From Candolleomyces eurysporus (taxonomy: Eukaryota; Basidiomycota; Agaricomycetes; Agaricales; Psathyrellaceae), in contig JANBPK010000472.1 in the NCBI GenBank assembly GCA_027579435.1, forward strand, positions 1 to 11,477: 11,477 nt of DNA. The letters run 5' to 3'. This document shows, in pieces, positions 1 through 8,274 of this stretch (positions within the stretch are counted from its first letter, which is position 1; the number at the start of each line of letters is the position of its first letter). A program made the translations under genes and the position numbers. The notes beneath the pieces are model-generated. The model had not been told where the DNA came from. It did not search any database and saw only the letters and a program-made list of their open reading frames with translations.

Positions 1-83
1 GGAGAAAGTGGGATCCAAAATACAATGGCTGGTAGTAGTAATATGCTCGGAAAGTGTCCATGNAAGGATAAAGGCAAGAATGT

Positions 84-1546
84 TCAAACTGCGTAGAAGC
101 TGCCAGGAGTCCGGCGTCCTTTGCTGGACGTCGGGGTCTGCATGGGGAGGACATTGCTGCTGGAGAACGTGACGCCGGTATCAGTGGCCTGCTTCGGTCG
201 TACGTCGGAGAACCTAGACAAATTGCGAGGGAAGGATGACGATGCTGGAGAGAAGGAGTCTTCCAAACGGCTCAACTTGCTCGTTGCGTGGCTTCCTCGT
301 TTGCTGCCAATAGTGCTAATAGTAGGAGTAGGGAAGAAGGATTGCATCAACGCATTAGCAGGGGAGAGCAACCCTCCTTGGGTATCGATACTCCTTCTGT
401 CACCGCGATCCCGTGGCTGGGCTGTCTGGGAGGGGTAATCTGGCTCATACTTCTCCGAGTATCGACTGGACGCGTAGGACTTGACCGAGTTCCTCTTCTC
501 TGGGAAGGGCGTAGCGTTTTGGAAGTTGCTCGCGTTGTCATCGCCGGCTGGCTTGTGAGGCCAAAATGGAAGGCTAAGCTTCCTTGTCGATCCAGCATAC
601 GTGGATGGGACGCCGAATGTCAGTCTGTCGCTTTGGTCCCGGCGACCCTGATAACGGCAGCGGTATAGGAAGAAGGCGACAATGGCAACAAGGAGAATCG
701 TGCCACTGATACTTCCTCCAATAATTGCAGCCTTTAGAACCCCTTGAGACTTTCCGCTATTGGCAGCCCCAGACGACGGGTTTCCTGTGGGATCACTATA
801 GCCGGCTGATGATGCAGTCTGCTGGGGAGATAGTGCCGGAGTCGACGACTGCAAGTCCAGTTCGTCGTCGAAACTGGTACAATAACAATTAATCCCATCT
901 GAGATTATATATGAAATGACGGGCTTACCTATACTCTGCGTAATCGAAGTTGAGGTAATTTGAGGGCGCCACTGAGATAGTCAGCTTATGCGGGCCATGC
1001 TGTAGTACGCCGCTGCTGAAAGCTGGTTGACGATACGTAAAAGTGAGAGGAAGCTCGTCGCGGGGTGGGATGTGCTCGTAGTTTTTTGCTGTTGACTCAT
1101 CGTCCACTGTGAAGGTGCATCTTGTCGAATAATTGCTCGAGCCGCTATCGACGAGCGTCAAGAAGACGTCAATTTTGCTGCCTGTCGATTATTTTCCTCA
1201 GTACGAACCCCATACCAACTATCGAATATTCCACTCGCATACCAACAAACTCGATCACGACCGATCGCTTGATACTTGTCTGATACAAGGCGGTTGCTGT
1301 CCATGTTTGCCCGAAGGATTTGGAGGTTTCTGCTGGCAGACAGAAAGGGGAATCTGAAGAACACCCGGCCGTTGCGTCGTTCCAATGCCCATTCTTCTCA
1401 GGAAGGAAACGGAGCGTGTGCTTCAGGGTAGGGTCCGAGTTATCATAGCCATCGTCTATCGTCCTAGTGACAAGCTTGCTCCAAGCGGGCAGAAATAGGC
1501 TTAAAAGGAGTGAAAGTAGGAGGACTAGCCGCCTAGGTCCAGCCAT
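84..1546 (-). CDS. Signal-peptide, single-pass transmembrane protein with a basidiomycete-type extracellular domain
   Basis: I read three exons: 1546-1243, 1181-929 and 873-84, giving 448 residues. The introns are 1242-1182 (61 bases, GTATGC...CAG) and 928-874 (55 bases, GTAAGC...CAG); phases 1 and 2 match across both. Residues 1-23 form a signal peptide rich in Leu. The extracellular part (about 24-186) has two Cys (62 and 69), a segment ending VVIEFVG and a segment ending FDYAEYS, the layout of a very common basidiomycete surface-protein family of unknown function. A Ser/Thr/Pro-rich linker leads to one membrane helix at about 234-256, followed by basic residues (RCRYQGRR). The tail of about 190 residues is Ser- and basic-rich. 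The start is the ATG directly before the signal peptide, with G at -3. The role is unknown; sensing or adhesion at the cell surface is only a guess. The gene structure is well supported, the function is not. Confidence 0.87.
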
Positions 1547-1704
1547 CGCAGATGGGAGAAATGGGAGGAGGGGAGAACGAACCTACACCACGGCTTAATG
1601 AGCCCTTCTTCCACCATTTTAAGAGCGCAGTAATGACATCCTCATCATCTTAGTGAGATAAGAACAATACCTCCTGCCTGAAGATCCCAGGTTGTCAGTT
1701 GGGT

Positions 1705-1920
1705 CTATGCTTCTTCTGCACAGGATTGTAATCTCCACCATAGATCATCATGTTTGTTGATACTAGCGGCGGTGGCAATCTCCAGGCCATCTATTCCTGT
1801 TGGTGATGGCCAGGACCTGGAAGTCCCCAAAACTGTATACGAATCAGAAAGCTTTAGGGTTCGCGTAAACGGGCTGGGAGCAACATGATAGAAAGGGACA
1901 CCGCACTTGATATCATGCAC
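1705..1920 (-). other. Unassigned 71-codon open frame, possible terminal exon
   Basis: This frame opens after a TAA near 1946 and ends at 1705. It has no ATG of its own at the start (the first usable codon is GTG), so as a nuclear gene it would need an upstream exon; a CAG acceptor lies just upstream in TTTCCCAG. The peptide includes CGVPFYHVAPSPF and KHDDLWWRLQSCAEEA, with balanced composition unlike most antisense frames. No family is recognised. Confidence 0.2.
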
Positions 1921-2157
1921 AAACCAACTGGGAAAGCGTTACGACGAGTGGCAATACATCATATGCCAACGTCCTTAACACGTCAACTGTGCACATAAAG
2001 CAGCGCACTTTCCCCGATGTTTTAGCCATTTGACGAATAGAACGGGCATTTGTGTAGAGACGATTTAATTGCGTTTCAGCGGGGAGATAGAGAAGCGGAT
2101 ACACATGCAGTGGAGCTCGTGTGCCCCAGGTGTTCCGTTGTCGACGTAAAGAGCTCA

Positions 2158-2397
2158 TCAGTCGTCGGTGTTGAATGCTAGATGGTAACCAGTACCATGA
2201 ATGTTGTTCGAGAAAGAGCTAGCTTGTGAGAAAGCTGCGTGATCGTGAACAGCTACTTGTGTTTGTAGGTATGATGCAAAGCTCCGAGATATCAGGATCG
2301 TCGCAATACGGAAACAGGGCCTGTAGATCTGAGTAAGCCCCGTAAGAGATGCTTCAGCGACGAGGGGCCAGATCGAGTGAATTGAGCGCCAACTAAG
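2158..2397 (-). other. Open frame without ATG, possible gene remnant
   Basis: A 79-codon frame runs from just after a TAG (2400-2398) to TGA (2160-2158) with no Met codon. It includes peptides such as VAVHDHAAFSQASSF and NNIHGTGYHLAFNTDD. An overlapping second frame over about 2330-2205 reads DLQALFPYCDDPDISEL, which also looks coding. Past the double TGA the same frame reads ALYVDNGTPGAHELHCM before another stop. The family is not recognised. It could be a decayed gene, a spliced exon, or 3' flank of the F-box gene. Confidence 0.2.
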
Positions 2398-2455
2398 CTA
2401 TCGATCAACGAGGTGCGTGATATGTAGTACTAATATAAAAAATATGTATTTATTA
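2395..2455 (-). terminator. Candidate polyadenylation region of the F-box gene
   Basis: On the minus strand AATAAA (2454-2449) overlaps the TAA stop codon of the F-box gene. It is followed by an A/T-rich stretch containing TACATA and a run of T, as expected of a fungal 3' end. The signal is so close to the stop that the 3' UTR would be very short, unless a weaker site further down is used. Confidence 0.35.
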
Positions 2456-4234
2456 ATCCCAGCCGAGGATCCGATAGTCCATGTCGAGCGGTTGAATGGG
2501 CTCCGTCTTCCAATACGCTGACTCGCCAACGAAACCGTCCAGTGATGGGGGATACTTGAGGCGAAGGTCGAGCCCAGCATCAATAAGCTTGGAGCAAATG
2601 GGGAGAATATCGTGCTGAATTGCCCTTCCAAATACAATATGGACCTGCTTCATGGGTACCGGCGAGTAAGGGGAGGCCAATCGCTGCTGAAGAAGGTGGG
2701 TCAACGCCTTGTCGGTGAATTCGGTATTCCTTTCCCACTTCAGGAACTGAAGTAGAGGCAGAGCGTGAGGAGTGCCATCTGGTTTGGGGGTAAGATGAGT
2801 GATCACGGTGTCGTCGAACGCCTCTTCTTGAGCCAAGCATTCGTCGTAGGGATCGAAATCTTCTTCTCCTTCATAAGCTAGCGAAAGTGCAGGATGTTCT
2901 AGGTGTAGCTGAACTAGCGTTGGGAGCGCAAAAACGAGGTCCATGAGGGTCTGCCGGGATATACCATAAGAACTTAATCTCAATGATGTGAGCATGCTTG
3001 ACAATCGGTCAACAAGTGCGGAAAGGAGGTAGATGCTGTTGTGACTTGAATCATGTTTTCGGAGGTAGAGCGAGCTGAGCGACGGCCAATCGCATCTCGC
3101 AATGAAGTCGAGAATACGATCATCTTTCCAATTCCGAAAGAACAGCGATGCGTGTTTTAACCCGTCCAGGGCAATTCTTGAGGTGGGGTCCGACTGCATG
3201 GTTGCTGAATGGGGGAACCCGACGTTGGCTTTGAATACAACAAGCTTGGGACAGGCTTGAAGAATGGAGGGAAGGATATCGATAGAAATCTCGCAACCCT
3301 CATCAGGTAAATAGAGGCCCTGAAGATCCAGCATTTCCAATTGGTTACAGGGGATGAGCTGGGTGAGCCGCAGGAACTCGGAGTGTAGGGTGACGCTGTG
3401 CTGAAAGTACAAGCCGAGTTTGTGGAGACGTACGTTGCAGTTGAGCCCGAGCTCGCTCAGGAGCGCCTGCACCATGCGTTGATGATGGCCAGGTAACAGA
3501 AGGTGTTCGTAGCGTAACTGAACGCGTAAGCTGAGCTGCTCTACCTGATTAAATGGTGTTCGACCTCCTTCATCTTTCAGTCTAGCAATTTGGAGAAGGT
3601 TGTCCTGAGGTCCGTCAAGGGAAATTTCCAGCTTCTTCCAGCGGGAGAAACTGGGTGACAGGGAGGAGAGCAATCGCTTCATGTTGGCGCTGTTCGGACG
3701 ATCTTGATTTCCGAGGCTTTGCATTTGAGAGGAAGAGATAGAGATGGAAAGGGGAATGTTTCCAGAACGACCAATCCATTGTAGGGTTCGGTCGTCCTGT
3801 GATTCAAGCTTGCCATCAGGAATCTGGGCGTGATCCGGGTAACTCGAGATGTGGAGAGATGACCACAGACGAGGGGTGGACAACGCCACTCTTCTCCAGC
3901 GCTCGCATACATGAGCGAGTAAAAGAGGCGGCTCTGCTGCACACATCGCGGGATTACGATTATGGGGCAAGCAATGAACGAATATTTCCCGGAGGATGTC
4001 ATCGGGAAGGCGGCGAATAAGGGAAATGATGGCACAATGAGCTTTGATATTGCCTTGCAGATCTTCACATTGTTCCCTGAGCTTCTGTAGGATCGTTTCA
4101 TGTTCCGCAACCTTGGCTTGTAATTCCGCGAGCTGGGTCTGCGGTTCAACCAGAAATTCGGCGATCATTTCGCATTCTCGCTCCGTTGGTATATAGTTGG
4201 TACCAAGAATTGAACAAAACGGTGACCGATCCAT
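2453..4234 (-). CDS. F-box domain protein with N-terminal coiled coil (593 aa)
   Basis: One uninterrupted frame of 593 residues from the ATG at 4234. The opening RSPFCSILGTNYIP and the acidic stretch after it are typical of the large Agaricomycete F-box family. Residues 31-65 form a heptad-like coiled coil (LAELQAKVAEHETILQKL). The F-box follows at about 74-130: IRRLPDDILREIFVHCLP, then LLLAHVCERWRRVALSTPRLWSSL. The remaining 460 residues hold Leu-rich segments that look like irregular leucine-rich repeats. The expected role is to bind Skp1 through the F-box and present a substrate to an SCF ubiquitin ligase; the substrate is unknown. The frame stays open upstream to another ATG at 4408, but that extension spans a likely 78-base intron (4314-4237) and a CCAAT motif, so I use the family-like start. 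A spliced start at 4336 (MSIYHPPE, joined to MDRSP) is possible. Confidence 0.88.
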   Translation of the reverse strand: MDRSPFCSILGTNYIPTERECEMIAEFLVEPQTQLAELQAKVAEHETILQKLREQCEDLQGNIKAHCAIISLIRRLPDDILREIFVHCLPHNRNPAMCAAEPPLLLAHVCERWRRVALSTPRLWSSLHISSYPDHAQIPDGKLESQDDRTLQWIGRSGNIPLSISISSSQMQSLGNQDRPNSANMKRLLSSLSPSFSRWKKLEISLDGPQDNLLQIARLKDEGGRTPFNQVEQLSLRVQLRYEHLLLPGHHQRMVQALLSELGLNCNVRLHKLGLYFQHSVTLHSEFLRLTQLIPCNQLEMLDLQGLYLPDEGCEISIDILPSILQACPKLVVFKANVGFPHSATMQSDPTSRIALDGLKHASLFFRNWKDDRILDFIARCDWPSLSSLYLRKHDSSHNSIYLLSALVDRLSSMLTSLRLSSYGISRQTLMDLVFALPTLVQLHLEHPALSLAYEGEEDFDPYDECLAQEEAFDDTVITHLTPKPDGTPHALPLLQFLKWERNTEFTDKALTHLLQQRLASPYSPVPMKQVHIVFGRAIQHDILPICSKLIDAGLDLRLKYPPSLDGFVGESAYWKTEPIQPLDMDYRILGWD

Positions 4235-4236
4235 TT

Positions 4237-4314
4237 CTAGGGTATTATTTGAGTGTAATTTCCTATGAGATTGTAAGGATGATAACCTAGTTGACGATAT
4301 GTCTAGAGGCTTAC
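4237..4314 (-). other. Candidate intron at the 5' end of the F-box gene
   Basis: On the minus strand GTAAGC at 4314 is a good donor and ...CCCTAG ending at 4237 a good acceptor, 78 bases apart. The length is a multiple of three and the frame through it is open, so both the spliced and the retained form read into the F-box protein. If spliced, the ATG at 4336 would add MSIYHPPE before the main start. It may instead lie in the 5' UTR. Confidence 0.5.
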
Positions 4315-4363
4315 CTGGGGGATGATAGATACTCATGGCAAATCTGATGACGACAACGGTTTG

Positions 4364-4368
4364 ATTGG
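4364..4368 (-). promoter_or_regulatory. CCAAT motif upstream of the F-box gene
   Basis: CCAATCA on the minus strand lies about 130 bases before the chosen ATG (4234) and about 30 before the alternative ATG at 4336. It would suit a CCAAT-binding factor, and favours a start downstream of it over the ATG at 4408. The motif is short, so chance cannot be excluded. Confidence 0.3.
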
Positions 4369-5201
4369 TCGTCCATGACTCTTCCCACGGCTTTGGCTTT
4401 AGAAACAATCAACTGCAAACCCATGCTCACGCCACTGCTGCCACTGGCAGCTGGCTTTGATATGGAAGAGATATTGCTTCTCATATCAAACAAGACGAAG
4501 CATTGTTCTGCGTGGTACAAATCAGCGTCACGCACTGCCAAGCCTGAGTATCGAGCTTTCCGAACCTGTCACCTATTCTTGTTCTGTTGTTAGCCTCGAT
4601 ATGTTGCGCTTGACCATTCAACAAAGTAACAGCACCCCTGACACCTAATGTCGGCGACCGTTGCACTCACGCTATCATAGCAGGACACGATTTACAAAGG
4701 ACGTCACAAGGCAACGTTGAACTCTACTGTGTTACACCTAGTCCCCTGCATAAAGTACCTTATGAGCAAGAGCGACGAGCGAAGTCCTCTTTTTTTCAGA
4801 TTGAGACCGGAATTAGTAGAGTTTGGAAAGTCAAAGAGCTCAAGATCGAACCCATGGGCGACGCAACTTGGCCTTCATTCCTGCGAACTCGTTTGGTCTG
4901 ACTACGGGAGACTACATTCTCCTGCCGTTTCCGTTAAACCTGAAATTATCCGCATCGGAGAAGCGTGTCTCGAGAGCATGGACTGCTTCAAGAGTCGTGA
5001 GAGCTCGAGGGAGACAGAAGTGGTCTTCCTGCAGCAGGGTAAGTAGCCCCTACACAATTCCAGACATGTTAACGTTAAAGAGCATGATAAAGGAGCTTTC
5101 TAATCTATTTTTTCTAGATAGTGAATTACTATTATGGCTAAAATTGTATCGTATGATCGTCTAAAAAGTAGTGAAGATGAGTGAATGGTGCAACAAAGGT
5201 A
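4369..5201. other. Intergenic stretch between the two F-box genes
   Basis: This holds the upstream region of the first F-box gene and the 3' flank of the second. Plus-strand frames at 4717-5046 and 4823-5164 overlap in different registers. The second contains RRNLAFIPANSFGLTTGDY and looks somewhat protein-like, with a GTAAGT at about 5040. The minus strand here reads LLQEDHFCLPRALTTLEAV, also plausible but soon stopped. I recognise no family on either strand and call no gene. The last 100 bases are A/T-rich, as expected after a stop codon. Confidence 0.4.
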
Positions 5202-6986
5202 TCAAGCCCAGTAATCCTCCACCATTTCCGAGAACCGACTCCCTTTCATATTCTGCCCAACATCAAACAACTCCACTGTGGATATAACCTCCCTTAGTGC
5301 CCTTTCCGTCTCCTCCGCAGCCTTCTCGATCAGCGCATCCTGCAGTTCGAACATCGTATCATGAAAGTCAACGTCCCCTGGAGGATACCGAATCTCGGGA
5401 TCAACTACAACCCTAACCGCTCGCAGACTCGGGAACCGGTCGAGCCTGTCAGATAGGATATCAGCCAATCGATTCCACTCCGCCTCTCTGTTGTTGATCA
5501 GCCCCCTTACTCCAGTCTCCGTATTGGACGTGGAACTGAAATCGAGCAGCAGATAATTCTCGAAAGAGAGCTGGAACTGCGTTACGGCGGAAAATGCTTC
5601 CAGGGATGGCGAGTCAAGCGAATCAAGGATTGTAAAGAGTAAAGCAGGGATGGTAGGCGGGACTGAAGCTGGGTAACCTAAATGCGCTGATTCTCCCTGG
5701 CCTGAGATATTGATTGAGAGGAATCGGAGGTTCGGTGAGGACGAAGGAAGAACGCTGGGCCCGGGCAATTGGACTTCACGCACTAGGTGGTAGATAAGCA
5801 CGAGGGTTACTCGAGAATCAGAGTGAAAGATGCTTACCGAGATTCGGTTCGTCCGTTCTCGGACTATAATCGAGCTTCAATGCAACGAGCGTCTGTGCTG
5901 CGATGCCAATGATGTTCCACGCCACGACATGATCATCCACCGTGCCGATAACGAGGGACAACTGCCTCAGCCTGCTGTACATCCCGTTCCCGTTCAAAGG
6001 ATCCAGCACGCCAAGCCCACAGGCTGCGCTGAGTGACCTCAGCTTCCAAGGCATTTCCAAAGGTCCGACCTCTTCATTCTGGGGAATACGAAGGGATGTC
6101 GATCTCGGAATTTCGAGATGCTCCAGGGCCTTCAGCGACGCCAGAACTTCCGCTGGTACATCTTGAAATCCAACGAGTGTCAACGACTTCAGAGTCGCCC
6201 CGGAACTCAAAACGATCATTCTAAACAAGGCCATTCTCAAGTCCTTTTTGATCCCATTGCTCCAGTCGACCGACGAGCCGAGAGAAAGGTGGACGAGTTT
6301 CAGGCGCTCGAGTTTTCGGAACATCGGGAAGAGTCGGGATAACGAAGATTGGCCTTTCGTTACCGCTTCTCTGTCTGCGTCCCCGAACCAGGAAGCACTC
6401 CAGCGGTGGCTAGTGGCTGCAACCCTGCCAAAATCGAACACTACCTCGACTTTCCTCACGAAGGTCGCCAAAATGGGTTTCTTCTGAAACAAGTCGAGTG
6501 TTCGAAGAAGGTAGGAGTTCGCGTCGGCGCCTTGTGCTGTCGAGTTCGATTTGCCCAGACTCCGACGACCAGGTTTCAAGGAGACCCGAAGTTTCCTGAA
6601 CAGGTGCGATCGACATCGGTTTAAGAAGATAGGAGAGGTTATTGAAAGGGTTTTTAGGGTTTGAATGGAGGAAAGCGGGGCAGAGGTGCCACTGGTAGTG
6701 AATTCCGCCTGAATTGATGGCTTCGAAAGGGCAAGAGGCGGTAGCGCGACATTGTCGACAATGATATCTATGATTTCTTGGGGTAAAGGGGGGATATTAA
6801 GATGGCAGGGCACCGGAACAGGCTACACAAAATCCATTAGAGAGCCCATCTCGAATTCTAGAATGAACGACTTCTTACCGAGTGCCCTTTTGCAGCTCTT
6901 CGGTATCGCCACAAGCCCTGCAACTTCGACTTGAGAGAAAGTGTCGTCTGAGCCACCGGTGGCATCTCCTCCGCCTCGACTCTCAT
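5202..6986 (-). CDS. F-box-like protein with Leu-rich C-terminal part (557 aa)
   Basis: I read three exons: 6986-6879, 6822-5838 and 5782-5202. The introns are 6878-6823 (56 bases, GTAAGA...TAG, phase 0) and 5837-5783 (55 bases, GTAAGC...CTAG, phase 1). Exon 1 is needed because the second exon has no ATG before the F-box; its ATG at 6986 lies 58 bases below a TATAAAA. The F-box-like region is at about 47-118: IPPLPQEIIDIIVDNVA, then LKTLSITSPIFLNRCRSHLF and RKLRVSL, the usual fungal pattern. Further on are Leu-rich segments (LERLKLVHLSL, LKSLTLVGF, LKALEHLEIP) suggesting repeats. The C-terminus (about 440-557) is acidic and helical. It is probably a substrate adaptor of an SCF ubiquitin ligase, substrate unknown. 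It is not similar enough to the other F-box protein here to be a recent duplicate. An ATG at 6965 is an alternative start. Confidence 0.82.
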
Positions 6987-7043
6987 CAAAAAGGAGATTA
7001 TTTTGGGGGTTATAAAAGAGAAGCAGAGAGACAGCAAAGCAAG

Positions 7044-7050
7044 TTTTATA
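7044..7050 (-). promoter_or_regulatory. TATA box of the second F-box gene
   Basis: TATAAAA on the minus strand (7050-7044) sits 58 bases before the ATG at 6986. A pyrimidine-rich stretch follows it, a normal setting for fungal transcription start. The spacing leaves a 5' UTR of roughly 30 bases and supports the short first coding exon. Confidence 0.5.
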
Positions 7051-8274
7051 GCCTTGCTTTCTTTGACTGAGACTCTGGACCCGTCATTCAAAGCCACACC
7101 CGCAACCAGAATTATTGCGGCTGTTGTGATCAACACCGTTGTCAATAATTATAGTAGTGAATCTCTGTCATGAATACTTGGCCATGAGAAGATTGAGAAA
7201 CCAGAGTTGCTAGAGACAAAGCCAAACGTGGTTCGGTGGAGGAGAGTGATGACGAGTGGCCAAGCCGGGGGTTACGGTCACGCTGAGTTTCAAATCCGCA
7301 CAGCATTGCACCCTGGCGCGCCAAACCGAGCGCCCGCTTCAAGAGGCGGTCAAAGCCAGTATTGTTACACACAGTGCCGGGTGTTTAGAGAGCACACCCT
7401 GGGATGCCAAAACTCCTTCTCAAATCCATGATGAAAAGTATCTATGGTTGCTTCGAGCAAGCAAGTCGTCGGACCCATTAAAGCCTCGCAATCCCTGCTC
7501 CCCAAGTCACTTACCCCCGTTTGCCAGATCCTTGCGAGCAACCACAACAAGTACCACTCGCTCTGCTAAAAAATCTGTTTCTTCTCTCAGGTCAAACCTG
7601 TTCTCCCCTGTTTTCCTCCTCCTGATGCCTACACACTCTTCTGCAAACACGAAATCAACAACAATCTGGGTCTCAACCAATTCAAGGATCATGAGATTAA
7701 AATAAGCCAAAATCTGGCCATCCCGCGTCAACAAGAACCTCACCAACGCCATCCTATCATACACGAAACCAATCTGGAGTCGCCTTGATCAGGAGTGAGA
7801 ACATGCGACCTAATTTCCTAAAATGTCATTCAACGATACATGAATCGAGTTATTGACCCACGTCGAGGACAAAGGAACCAAAAAGAAATATGACCGCTCA
7901 TTGTTTGTAATCTTGACGGAAGCCCATTTTTGAGAGTCATGCCAAGCTCAGGCAAACGATAGACAATGGAAAAGGGGGAAGAGGATGAGAGACACGGCCT
8001 GACCAAACACGCTCGAAGCCGCCAAAGGCTAAGACGCCTAAATCCTTTGATTTTTGAGGAACCACGAGTCAGGGGTGTAACTTTGCGTAGCAATGGATCG
8101 GCTTCAAAAGCTCACAGCCACAGCATCTCATCGCGCAAAAAGACTCAAAATGTATATATGTCCTTCTCAAACACCGTATTAGCATTCACGAAATCGTATC
8201 AAAAAGGATCAAACTATTGAGAAGCGAGAACGAGGTTTTGAAGGCGAGACGCGAGAAGTTCGTTTGAAGAGCTA
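7051..8274. other. Intergenic stretch of about 1.2 kb without an identified gene
   Basis: The lower end is the promoter side of the second F-box gene and the upper end the 3' flank of the HNH relic. Between them, frames at 7256-7705 (plus) and 7764-7507 (minus) overlap each other; the plus frame is Ser/Thr-rich, as antisense frames often are. The minus frame ends next to a GTAAGT donor (about 7513) and may be an exon, but I recognise nothing in it. From 7770 to 8274 I see nothing convincing on either strand. Confidence 0.4.
7507..7764 (-). other. Unassigned open frame ending at a GTAAGT donor
   Basis: This minus-strand frame of 85 codons starts at an ATG at 7764 or a second one 12 bases later. 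It contains MALVRFLLTRDGQILAYF and RKTGENRFDLREETDFL, with an even mix of charged and hydrophobic residues. The last codons before the stop coincide with GGGG|GTAAGT, so the true exon could end there. No downstream exon with matching phase and recognisable content was found, and no family is recognised. It may be chance. Confidence 0.22.

Larger units (their letters stand above)
1547..2452. other. Intergenic stretch with unassigned minus-strand open frames
   Basis: This stretch holds the 5' flank of the membrane-protein gene (a pyrimidine-rich run sits just before its ATG) and the 3' flank of the F-box gene. Between them I see no complete gene. Minus-strand open frames at 1920-1705, 2158-1913 and 2397-2158 look protein-like in composition, but they lie in different frames. 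The 2397-2158 frame has no ATG, and I cannot place any of them in a family. They may be exons of a small gene, remnants of one, or chance. Confidence 0.4.

Noticed and set aside
63..63. Ambiguous base N near the window start
   Set aside because: It lies just beyond the stop codon of the membrane-protein gene, so it changes no reading frame.
288..668. Plus-strand frame of 126 codons
   Set aside because: It lies entirely opposite the tail exon of the membrane-protein gene, whose frame, splice sites and membrane helix are well supported.
3679..4149. Minus-strand frame of 156 codons
   Set aside because: It is a shifted frame inside the F-box gene, and contains none of the F-box motifs.
5942..6624. 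Several overlapping plus-strand frames
   Set aside because: They are antisense to exon 2 of the second F-box-like gene and show no recognisable domains.
6858..7145. Minus-strand 95-codon frame with a hydrophobic start, as a separate small membrane protein
   Set aside because: Its ATG lies above the TATA box, and its second half is exon 1 of the F-box-like gene, joined by a good intron at 6878-6823.
7256..7705. Plus-strand frame of 149 codons, rich in Ser and Thr
   Set aside because: Its Ser/Thr-rich composition is typical of an antisense frame, it overlaps a more balanced minus-strand frame, and no family was recognised.
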